From Chlamydiia bacterium (GTDB lineage Bacteria; Chlamydiota; Chlamydiia; Chlamydiales; FEN-1388): a stretch of DNA of 6,156 nucleotides. Below, piece by piece: positions 1-6,156 of the stretch. A program made the translations under genes and the position numbers. The number at the start of each line of letters is the position of its first letter. The first letter of the stretch is position 1. The notes below the pieces were generated by a model. The model worked only from the letters and a program-made list of their open reading frames with translations, did no database searches and was not told the DNA's origin. The stretch is from NCBI GenBank assembly GCA_023269335.1, contig JAHFTM010000113.1, positions 1 to 6,156 on the forward strand, in the 5' to 3' direction.

Positions 1-1940
1 GCTCCAAAGCAGTTTTACCATTTTTATCAGTTGCTGTAGGGTTAAGACCTTGCGTGAGTAAATAGTCGACGCACTCTTCATGGCCACAGGAAGCTGCCAG
101 GTGGAGAGCATTTCTTCCATCACCCAGTGTTTTCTCTTTTGAAATGAGTGGTAAAAGGTACTGAAGACAATCTAGCTTCCCAAGCTTTGCTGCTAAAAGA
201 AATGGCGTATACCCAGAAAGTGCTGGAGTATCTAGTGATGCTCCGTGTTCTAAAAGAAAAACGAGAGCTTCAAAATTTCCATTTTTTACAGCTTGAAAGA
301 CGGCTGTTTTTTTTGTTTTGTCATGTCCTGCAAGAATATCGTAGCCCGCTTTTTGGAACAGTTTCACATGATTAAGAGAATTTTTTGCCTTTGAGCTAAA
401 AAGCAGATTTTTCGGGAGAGTAAATTCATATTTTCTATTGAGAAAGTAGTCGATTACGTCTTTCCATTCATATTCAAAGGCATACTGAATCGCAGTCATT
501 TTCGCTGAATCAGGAATATCAAAACGTGCACCACGTGTACGCAACAACTCGAGCATCTCTACATCACCTGAGATTACTGCAAAATGGGTTGCCTGCCTCC
601 CTTGCGTATCCAAAGGCACATTAGGATTGTGAATGTGGTGAATAATCGCATCAACAGCATCTAGATGTTGGCCTGAAATAGCAGCTAAAAGCAGATGATT
701 TCCTTGATATTGCTCATTTAAGGAGATAGCTTTTTTAGCACACGCTTCAAGCATCAATTTCAAAACGCGACAGCTTCCATGTTCTGCCGCAATTGCTGCA
801 ATGGACATGCCATTTTTTGTCAGTTTCAACAAATCATAAGGATTTTGCTTTAGAAAGTCTTGAACGACATTGATGTGGTCATATTGAGCTCCAAAATGAA
901 CTATGGACCACCCGTTTTTATCTGTAAAATCAGCTACTTTACATTTAATCTGAAACATGGAAACCATCATATTATGGCCGACTTTTGCTGCCTCATAATA
1001 AGCAGCATTGAGCTGTGCAACTGTGAAAGCATGCTGATCGATAAATTTGCAAATAGTAAGGTGGTCTACCTTCGCCCTACAAAGTGCAGTTAAAAATTGA
1101 GCAGGATCGGCTATCACAGCTTGGTACGCAAGAAGTTTAGCAAGTACTCCATACTCTCTTGTCAGAAGAGCCATATCAAGTGGTGAAAGTCCATTACTAT
1201 TCTTTTGATTAAGAAGAGAAATAAACTCAGCTTGTTGCCCTTTCGTCCTACAATGTTCAATAATGTCACTTGCTGCCTGATAATTTCCGCTCAAAATAGC
1301 TGTGTGAAGGCTTGTTTCTTTGTCCCAACCAGAAAGTGCTGGATTCGCTCCGCGTTCTAAGAAAAAGCTGACAACATCGGGATGATTGTATTCTACAGCT
1401 ATATGTAAAGCAGTCTTGCCTGACTTGAGCTGTAGATTAATATTGGTCTGTGAATGAGTTGCAAGTAGCGCACACATTTCTTTTGAGCCTTTCTTTGCAG
1501 CAATATGCAGCGGGGCAGAGCTGTCTTTTCTTACGCTATTGACATTTGCACCCTTTTTCAAAAGAGCTACTACGACACTCAGCATTCCACATTCAACGGC
1601 AAGATAAAGAGCAGTTGTTCCATCTTCAAGTGCAAAGTCTACATTGATAGCAGGCACTTGAAGTAATTCTAAAGCAATCGCGTCAAGACCATGATGGATA
1701 GCAGAACAAAGAGGTGTCATACCATGGACTGTAGCACTATTTGGATTGGCGCCACTTTTAAGAAGCTGCTGGACAGCTTGTAGTCGATTATGTTGCACTG
1801 CTACATACAGTGGAGTTGCATTGTTTTTAGCCCGTTGATTGATGATTTGCTCAACTTGAGGGCTAGCAAGTAGCTGGTCGATAGTGGCAACACTTCCTTC
1901 TTTAGCTGCATGATGAAGGGCTGTAAACCCATAGGAGTCT
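1..1940 (-). repeat. Ankyrin-repeat array, about 20 units, continuing past the left edge
   Basis: Protein-level repeats of about 33 residues follow the ankyrin pattern G-TALH-AA-G----V--LL--GAN-N. The first clear unit begins at 1939 (DSYGFTALHHAAKEG). Well-conserved units include TPLYVAV with LLKSGANPN, TALYLAV with LLKKGANVN, PLHIAAKKG, TALHIAV with FLERGANP, and near the edge NALHLAASCGHEE. Units in the middle (about 620-1140) and around 380-480 are degenerate. There the TPLH core is replaced (LNAAYYEAA, SIVHFGAQ, SIAAIAAEH), yet the spacing of helices persists. The units are not near-identical at DNA level, which points to an old array rather than recent tandem duplication. Confidence 0.93.
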
Positions 1941-4192
1941 TGATCTGCAAGAGCGAGTTGCTCATCTTTTGTTAAAGTCTGTGACATCCACGCAAATTCT
2001 GCATCTTTTGAGGTGTAAAAATCACCGAATGATAACTTAAAAAGAAAGCCGTCATTTTTGCTCTGAGAATGGAGTTTTACTGGTTGGAAGCTTTCACACC
2101 CTTTACCAATAGGTGAACCAACTCCATGCTTGAGAATAGTGATTCCTAAAGGGTCATGAGTTATTGGTAGACTGTTAAGCTGCAGGCCACAACCACCGAC
2201 AATACGTCTGTTTTGATACTGCTCGTCTTCTGTTTGCTCGGTATACACTTGGATTGTGGAAGTGGATAAGTCTTCAAAAGAAATGGGTATATTTTCGACA
2301 TAGCATTTTGCGGTTTTAGGATTAGGGTAGTCTTTCCGCAGCTCTTTCCATATATTCTGAATATGTTCTAAAGAGGTAGTCATCACCTTCTTTTTATCTT
2401 CAAGATGCGACTTATCTTGAAGTAGCAAAGAGATGCGGAAAGAGGCGAGGGAAACTTCATATTCATGCTCAGAAATACAGTGTGGGTCACGATCAAAGAA
2501 GTCGCCGAGGTGAGCGCCCCATGCTAGTAAATGCTTTTTCACATCTAAGAAGCTAAAAAAGCTATTTAGGGGTGCAGCAATTAATTTTTTTCTTTCCTCT
2601 CTTGACTTAAGCGTTTCATCTATACGACGCTGGCTCCATGCTTTTTCAGAGCGAAGGTTTGCTTCTTCTTTGGCACGCGTTTTTTGCGTTGTGTAATGAT
2701 CTAAGGCATAGGTGTAGTTTTTGAGTTTGAATTCTAAAACTTTCCGTCGACTAGAAAGCTTTGAATGTTGCCCTGGAAGAGCGCGATGGTTTTTGGGGAA
2801 TGCTTTGAGATAGTCGACAAGTAGCTTTTTGTGCTTTTCACTTGGTTGCAAGTCCTTAGATACAGCTAAGGGGATTTTCTTCCGTAGCTCATCTTGAAAG
2901 GCTGGTGCCAGAATATCAATAATTTCCCCCGGAACTTCGTCGTCCTCTTTTGCTTGATAAAGGAACCCTTCAACAATTTTTCTATTTTCAGCAGTGAGGG
3001 TTTGTAAAAGCTCTCCTACATGGATTTTTACTTTTTCACGCTTGACTTTCTTGATGGGTAGGTGTGGAAATAAAGGAAGGCAAGCAAAGGATGCATTTGC
3101 TTTCATTACATCTAAAATCGGTACCTTGTGAGCTTGCTTGAGCGTTTTAAAGTAATAAGAGAAGAAATTAATAACTTTTAGTTGTTCAAAAAGAGCACGA
3201 AACTTTGGCAGGCACGGCATAACTTTTTTTATTTGCTTTTGCATAGCCATATAAGCACTTTCTAGGCGCAGATAGCCTTCAGGACTGTGACCATGTTGAG
3301 CGCGGTATTTTCGTAACTCTTCTTCGTAGATGGGATCAGGTTCAATGGTATAGAGCACATCAAAGTCCGCATCAAGATGGAATAGGTTATCTGCTTTTTT
3401 TATGCTGTTTTGTTTTGCGATAATGCGAAATGATGAGCGAAAACCTGAATAATCAGAAAGCAGTGGCGATTCAGGTGGCGGTAAGTAGGTATTCAAAACT
3501 TCCGAGATACTTACTTTCTCAGCCTTCTCGATAAACTCTCTCACGGTAAAGTATTCATGTTTAGCCCCTAGATGTTCCCTGCAGTACTCGTGAAGATCAA
3601 TGCAATGAGCTTTGAGAATTTCTTTATTTTGTGTTTTCGTTTTTTGCCATTCATCAAGATACTCTTCATCGAAAAAGGCCCCATTTAAAAACCCTTTCAT
3701 GTAGTAGTCAAGAAGGCTTATTACTCTGCCAACAAGCGTATTTTGATAGGCAGGGTGGATGACAGGATACATGTTTAAGTCAGCGTTAAAATGCAAGCTG
3801 AAGAAAGGCACTGTGTCGTGCACATAGATGCCATAGGCAAGCTCGCGCATGATTTGCTGTAGTTCTGCATTGCTAAACGGAGCCTTTCCATCACTTGACG
3901 GCACGTAGAAGTAGTGACAGTTCTCTTCGAGAGCTTGCAAAGTGTCAAATAAGCCTTCAATAATACCAGCTTCATTGCCAACGCCGCCAATGCTTCCTCC
4001 GTTTGCTCCTCTTTCAGGAATGGGATGTTTGGGGCTTCCTTGGTTGTAGCTATCTGTGAGGCGGTTTTGTTGAACGGCTTCCTTAAAGGAAGCCATTGCA
4101 GGTTGTTTTAAGGGTGGTGAGGGAATGAATTTTTCTGTATGGTCAAGGAGACGACTTGCTTCTTTTAATTCCTTTTCTAAGCGGGGTCTTTC
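1..4192 (-). CDS. Giant ankyrin-repeat protein, main segment (C-terminus beyond left edge)
   Basis: This frame is open for about 1,397 codons from just after a stop at 4193-4195 to the window edge, with no stop seen. It has no ATG, GTG or TTG before ATG 4096, and that ATG has no Shine-Dalgarno site, so it is best read as the continuation of the 4830 frame. Its first residues, LEKELKEASRLLD and EKFIP, complete the Ntox28-like domain. Next comes a Gly-rich linker (GGSIGGVGNEAG), then about 700 residues I do not recognise. These include HFNADLNMYP and LLDYYMKGFLNG (about 3675-3794), a Lys/Arg/Glu-rich helix likely to be coiled coil (about 2585-2695) and a probable beta-rich part with GGCGLQL (about 2170-2200). 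From 1940 to the edge run about 20 ankyrin repeats. Ankyrin arrays bind proteins, and in intracellular bacteria they are typical of effectors acting on the host. No membrane segment is evident. An effector or toxin role is inference. Confidence 0.9.
4076..4094. repeat. Perfect 19-bp palindrome inside the coding region
   Basis: GGCTTCCTT-A-AAGGAAGCC is an exact inverted repeat with 9-base arms and a single central base. In RNA it could form a 6-bp GGCUUC/GAAGCC stem with a 7-base loop. It begins two bases after the ATG at 4094-4096 on the minus strand, encoding ASFKEA, and lies about 90 bases downstream of the frameshift. No T-run follows, so it is not a standard terminator. It may be chance from Lys/Glu/Ala/Ser codon choice. 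Confidence 0.6.
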
Positions 4193-4195
4193 CTA
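4177..4195 (-). other. -1 frameshift at a CCCC run inside the toxin domain
   Basis: On the minus strand the 4830 frame reads AGG AAA GAC CCC GCT TAG (4194-4177). Adding one C to the CCCC run (4183-4186) gives GAC CCC CGC TTA GAA, joining the two open frames as KDP-RLEKELKEA. The window in which the shift can occur is narrow, between the stop at 4193-4195 in the downstream frame and the stop at 4177-4179 in the upstream frame. A P-site tRNA on CCC could re-pair perfectly after slipping back one base, but there is no canonical X-XXY-YYZ heptamer. Loss of one C from a run of five, or a sequencing or assembly error, is the simplest explanation. Programmed or phase-variable slippage is possible but unproven. 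Confidence 0.8.
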
Positions 4196-4830
4196 GCCTG
4201 TAGATAAGGGTAACCAAGCCGATGTTTAATTCTTTCAATAGTTCTTTTAAGTCCATTTTGCGATTCATTCACTTCTTTGGCATGATCGTAAGGTGTCCCG
4301 TCCGATTTTCGAGCAACTACTTCCCCTCTTTTTTCTCTCCATGCGGCCTTAAGATCTTTGTCCGTGAAATGTTCTTTTCTATCATCAATTTTTCTTTGAA
4401 ATTGTGATTTTTCACCATCTTTTCCTGCAGCAAATAAAAAAGGCCAAACGTAGATTTCATTTTTTTCTTCAATGTAGGCTAAATGCCATTTCTTTAACTC
4501 CATTTCTTCTAGGTGGCTCAAAAGAGCTGTATCTGTTTCTTTAGGGACAAGAGCATTATGAATGTTTCTTCCTGGAATCAGTATGAAGGGATGCCCTTCC
4601 TTTTTTAAGGAAGCAAAAAATGTCGTTTTATATTTCCACAGCTTTAGAGTTCTTCCCTGAAGATCAGTGTATGGCAGTGAACGAGGACTCAAAAACTGAA
4701 GCATTTTTTTTGCCTTCTCCTGATGGTGAATACCACGTTCATTTTCTGGGGAATTAGGTGTGGTATTACTAGAAGTACTATTATCGGCATGTAACAGTAG
4801 CCCTGAAGAGCTATTGGAGGTAGGTAACAT
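4177..4830 (-). CDS. N-terminal segment of ankyrin effector: secretion-signal-like N-terminus plus first part of Ntox28-like toxin domain
   Basis: The 217-residue frame starts at ATG 4830, preceded by AGGGA (4835-4839) four bases upstream. Residues 1-32 are Ser/Thr/Asn/Pro-rich with no hydrophobic signal peptide, as in many type III secretion signals. From about residue 55 it resembles polymorphic toxin type 28 (Ntox28), a predicted ribonuclease family. Visible marks are KKEGHPF (76-82), PGRN (86-89), HFTDKDLKAA (154-163), GEVV (169-172), DGTPYDHAKEV (177-187), QNGL (191-194) and an amphipathic helix ending HRLG. The frame stops at 4177-4179 in mid-domain. The expected continuation (ELKEASRLLDHTEKFIP) lies immediately afterwards in the -1 frame, so this is probably the first part of the giant downstream gene rather than a separate small gene. 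The family assignment is from remembered motif patterns. The ribonuclease role is a family-level prediction, and catalytic residues were not identified. Confidence 0.85.
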   Translation of the reverse strand: MLPTSNSSSGLLLHADNSTSSNTTPNSPENERGIHHQEKAKKMLQFLSPRSLPYTDLQGRTLKLWKYKTTFFASLKKEGHPFILIPGRNIHNALVPKETDTALLSHLEEMELKKWHLAYIEEKNEIYVWPFLFAAGKDGEKSQFQRKIDDRKEHFTDKDLKAAWREKRGEVVARKSDGTPYDHAKEVNESQNGLKRTIERIKHRLGYPYLQARKDPA

Positions 4831-4834
4831 AATT

Positions 4835-4839
4835 TCCCT
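4835..4839 (-). promoter_or_regulatory. Shine-Dalgarno site for the toxin/ankyrin gene
   Basis: AGGGA on the minus strand sits four bases before ATG 4830. It supports that start over the next in-frame Met (residue 43), which has no comparable site and would remove the Ser/Asn-rich N-terminus. Confidence 0.6.
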
Positions 4840-4914
4840 GTCTTCAATTTTCTTGTTTTCTCAAATCAAATATTTGCAACAATACTAATCATCGTGGTCA
4901 TCGAATATATAATT

Positions 4915-4942
4915 AATTCTGAATTCGATTATAATTCTGAAT
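4915..4942. promoter_or_regulatory. Paired palindromic boxes, possible operator
   Basis: ATTCTGAAT, a perfect palindrome around a central T, occurs at 4916-4924 and again at 4934-4942, 18 bp centre to centre. The first extends to AATTCTGAATT (4915-4925). TATAAT sequences on both strands lie between or overlapping the two copies. A dimeric regulator bound here could control both divergent genes. Because the background is very AT-rich, chance occurrence is a real alternative, and no particular regulator family is suggested. Confidence 0.35.
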
Positions 4943-4991
4943 AATACTTACAGGTACAAAGCATTTAGTCAAGTAAGAAGAATTCTTGTGA

Positions 4992-5123
4992 ATAAATCCT
5001 ATTCTAGCTATCTTCTTGAAAAGATATACCAGGCGTCATGAATTGTCTAATGGTTATCGCGAGGGGATAAGAGAGCAACTTGCCAGGACGCGCTTTTCTT
5101 GCACTATTTGCTATCAAAACTGA
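4992..5123 (+). other. Short stop-free stretch before the HEAT-like gene, not called as a gene
   Basis: Forty-three codons are open between TGA 4989 and TGA 5121. They contain no ATG or GTG and only TTG at 5016 or 5043 as possible starts, neither with a ribosome site. The translation includes ELSNGYREGIREQLAR, which looks protein-like and helical, so this may be the eroded tail of a lost gene. I do not recognise it. Confidence 0.2.
5080..5108 (+). promoter_or_regulatory. Tentative promoter for the HEAT-like gene
   Basis: TTGCCA (5080-5085) is a reasonable -35 match, followed after 17 bases by ACTATT (5103-5108), a poor -10. Transcription would then begin around 5115, leaving a leader of about 27 bases. 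This is a weak call, because the TATAAT at 4930-4935 further upstream is a better -10 but lacks a -35. Confidence 0.2.
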
Positions 5124-5141
5124 GGAAGCGCTGGAATTATA

Positions 5142-5696
5142 ATGAGAAACTTAGCAGCACTACTTGACGAAGCAAAGTGGGGGAAACTCACAAATGAAGA
5201 AATTGCCTACGTCGTTCAAAAGCTCGAATCATGTAAACCCGGGGATGATGATAATCTTTACACCTTAATTCACATCTTAGGAAAAGCGCACGCAAAGCAA
5301 TACAAAAGAAAAATTGAAAGCTTTTTATATTATCCTTCGTATTCAATGATTACTAAAATTGCCTTACAAACTTTATGCTGTTTTTGGGGCTATTATCAAG
5401 AGTATTTAACAGAGATTAAAAAGTTCATGAGAGGGGTAGAATGGGATGATGAAGAGCAAATACGCATAATAGCAATAAGCTCGGCTGGACAATCTTTAAG
5501 CCTATCCTATGACCATGAACTACTTCAATTATTAATTCAAATTTTTGAAAATGAAAAGGAAGAGGAATCTATCCGAGAAATGGCCTATTGTGCTTTGGCT
5601 ACTGCTATGGGTCAGTCATCAAGAGAAATTATAACAAAAGGCTTTGATATTTCTGTAATAGAGCAAGCCCTTCAAAAGCTAAACGATAGAGAATAA
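5142..5696 (+). CDS. HEAT-like helical repeat protein, candidate immunity protein or partner
   Basis: This complete gene encodes 184 residues. ATG 5142 is the only good start, because an in-frame TGA lies at 5121-5123 and no ATG, GTG or TTG falls between. TGGA six bases upstream is a weak ribosome site, and the stronger GAGGAA (5122-5127) is 14 bases away. The product is soluble and all-helical by appearance, with no signal peptide or membrane segment. Helix pairs are visible at about residues 38-63 (YTLIHILGKAHAKQYKRKIE), 66-96, 102-135 (EEQIRIIAISSAGQSL) and 142-160 (ESIREMAYCALATAMG), a HEAT/armadillo-like pattern. An acidic stretch (EWDDEEQ) lies mid-protein. Small HEAT-like proteins of this kind bind other proteins and often sit near polymorphic toxins. 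Here it is divergent from the Ntox28-like gene, so an immunity or antidote role is plausible, but immunity genes usually follow the toxin 3' end. No enzymatic motif is visible. Confidence 0.85.
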   Translation: MRNLAALLDEAKWGKLTNEEIAYVVQKLESCKPGDDDNLYTLIHILGKAHAKQYKRKIESFLYYPSYSMITKIALQTLCCFWGYYQEYLTEIKKFMRGVEWDDEEQIRIIAISSAGQSLSLSYDHELLQLLIQIFENEKEEESIREMAYCALATAMGQSSREIITKGFDISVIEQALQKLNDRE

Positions 5697-5769
5697 TTAT
5701 TATTCGGCTCCTATGGTAGATGCAACTTGTTGGGTGCTTAGCCACACTCCAAAGTGCTTGAGGCATCTC
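5697..5769. other. Short convergent intergenic gap
   Basis: These 73 bases lie between the 3' ends of the HEAT-like gene and the convergent chaperone gene. A short CACT-CCAA-AGTG hairpin could form here, but it has no adjacent T-run on either strand. I see no convincing terminator. Confidence 0.5.
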
Positions 5770-6156
5770 TTATGCGGCAAGGGGATTGACTTGATGGCTT
5801 TTAGCCTCTTGGTGCCAAAAGTCACAGGTATTGATGAAATCCTCAAGCCTCTCTTTAAAATCGCGATAGGAGGCTTTTTGAGGAGCATAATAGCGTAAAA
5901 TAATTTGTCCGCTAGGTTCATCTATGCCAAGGGTAGATCCGTTTGTAGCCTGGCCAAAGAGGTTTCCTCTCAGCATTTTTGAGTAGAATAATTCAAGCTG
6001 TTCTTGAGGAGGCTCGCCAAGGAGGGCGGAAAACTGAAAGCCATTTTGTGCCTCACGTATAGTGATGGGAGTGGTATCAAGAAGAAGAGTAAAACTATCT
6101 TCTCCCGCTCCTTCTCCTTGAGCTAATGGCTCTTTCAGCTCCAAATCTTTTGCTAG
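5770..6156 (-). CDS. CesT-family type III secretion chaperone (5' end beyond right edge)
   Basis: There are 128 codons in the window, ending at TAA 5770-5772. The frame stays open to the right edge. The TTG at 6142-6144 is probably an internal leucine, because the upstream codons (LAKD) fit the first helix of the family, so the true start is off-window. The order of parts is that of small class I effector chaperones: the end of an N-terminal helix (AKDLELKEPL), a strand pair (SFTLLLD, TPITIRE), FQFSALLGEPP, a helix (QEQLELFYSKMLRGNLFGQ), the turn TNGSTLGIDE, strand QIILRYYAP, and a C-terminal helix with DFKERLEDFINTCDFWHQEA. Such proteins are acidic cytosolic dimers that hold an effector's N-terminal region partly unfolded for the type III ATPase. 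The closest analogues I know of are chlamydial Slc1-type chaperones. It shares a strand with the ankyrin gene, which could be its substrate. The fold call is fairly sure, the substrate is inference. Confidence 0.8.
   Translation of the reverse strand, partial: LAKDLELKEPLAQGEGAGEDSFTLLLDTTPITIREAQNGFQFSALLGEPPQEQLELFYSKMLRGNLFGQATNGSTLGIDEPSGQIILRYYAPQKASYRDFKERLEDFINTCDFWHQEAKSHQVNPLAA

Larger units (their letters stand above)
4831..5141. promoter_or_regulatory. AT-rich divergent intergenic region
   Basis: This 311-base region separates two divergently transcribed genes and must hold both promoters unless transcripts start further away. The part from 4831 to about 4960 is very AT-rich. On the minus strand it carries AGGGA (4835-4839) and a TATAAT (4928-4933) with no convincing -35 box. 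On the plus strand TATAAT occurs at 4908-4913 and 4930-4935. The part from 4960 to 5141 is less AT-rich and holds a stop-free stretch (4992-5123) without an ATG. No tRNA, other RNA gene or terminator is evident. Confidence 0.55.

Noticed and set aside
148..375. Plus-strand open frame of 75 codons
   Set aside because: It lies wholly opposite well-conserved ankyrin codons of the minus-strand gene, and its translation has no recognisable features.
860..1093. Plus-strand open frame of 77 codons
   Set aside because: Antisense to the ankyrin array, no ribosome site and no recognisable motif.
3775..3990. Minus-strand open frame of 71 codons in another frame
   Set aside because: Overlaps the giant gene's coherent frame. 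Its Thr/Cys/Met-rich translation looks like an out-of-frame reading.
4096..4096. ATG 4096 as the independent start of a separate ankyrin gene
   Set aside because: No Shine-Dalgarno site. Clearly coding residues completing the toxin domain lie upstream of it in the same frame, so a frameshifted single gene fits better.
4222..4407. Plus-strand open frame of 61 codons, Phe/Ser-rich
   Set aside because: Antisense shadow of Lys/Glu-rich codons in the Ntox28-like domain.
4978..4987. AAGAATTCTT palindrome as a third operator box
   Set aside because: It differs from the ATTCTGAAT boxes, and a 10-bp AT-rich palindrome is easily due to chance.
5720..5765. Hairpin as a bidirectional terminator between the convergent genes
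   Set aside because: The stem is only 4-5 bp and no T-run follows on either strand.
5700..5921. Minus-strand open frame of 73 codons, and the plus-strand frame at 5713-5898
   Set aside because: Both overlap the chaperone gene, which has a clear family pattern. The extra 3' part beyond TAA 5770 shows nothing convincing as a continuation of the chaperone.

Overview
The window looks like an accessory effector/toxin locus of an intracellular, type III secretion-bearing bacterium. An environmental Chlamydiae lineage (Parachlamydia-, Simkania- or Waddlia-like) is my best guess. The basis is moderately AT-rich DNA, a very large ankyrin-repeat protein with a Ser/Thr/Asn-rich N-terminus, and a CesT-type secretion chaperone gene nearby. 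The lineage assignment is inference, not proof.

Layout. Positions 4830 down to 1 (minus strand) hold one giant coding region that runs off the left edge, at least ~1,610 codons. In order it encodes: a low-complexity, secretion-signal-like N-terminus; a domain matching the polymorphic toxin type 28 (Ntox28) family, a predicted ribonuclease; a ~700-residue middle region I do not recognise; and about 20 ankyrin repeats. The reading frame is broken once, at a CCCC run at 4183-4186, inside the toxin domain. The first 217 codons end at a stop at 4177-4179, and the remainder is open in the -1 frame from 4192 to the window edge. The toxin-domain pattern continues across the break, so I read this as one gene carrying a -1 frameshift (mutation, sequencing error or, less likely, programmed).

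Positions 4831-5141 form an AT-rich divergent intergenic region. It holds a Shine-Dalgarno site for the giant gene, TATAAT boxes on both strands and two identical 9-bp palindromes 18 bp apart. Positions 5142-5696 (plus strand) encode a 184-residue all-helical HEAT-like protein, a candidate immunity protein or small partner. Positions 5770-6156 (minus strand) hold the 3' part of a CesT-family type III secretion chaperone gene that enters from the right edge.

Possible working model (inference): the chaperone presents the ankyrin/toxin protein, or another neighbouring substrate, to the type III apparatus; the ankyrin repeats bind a target; the Ntox28-like domain attacks RNA; and the HEAT-like protein may protect the producer. 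No RNA genes, CRISPR arrays or insertion sequences were seen.
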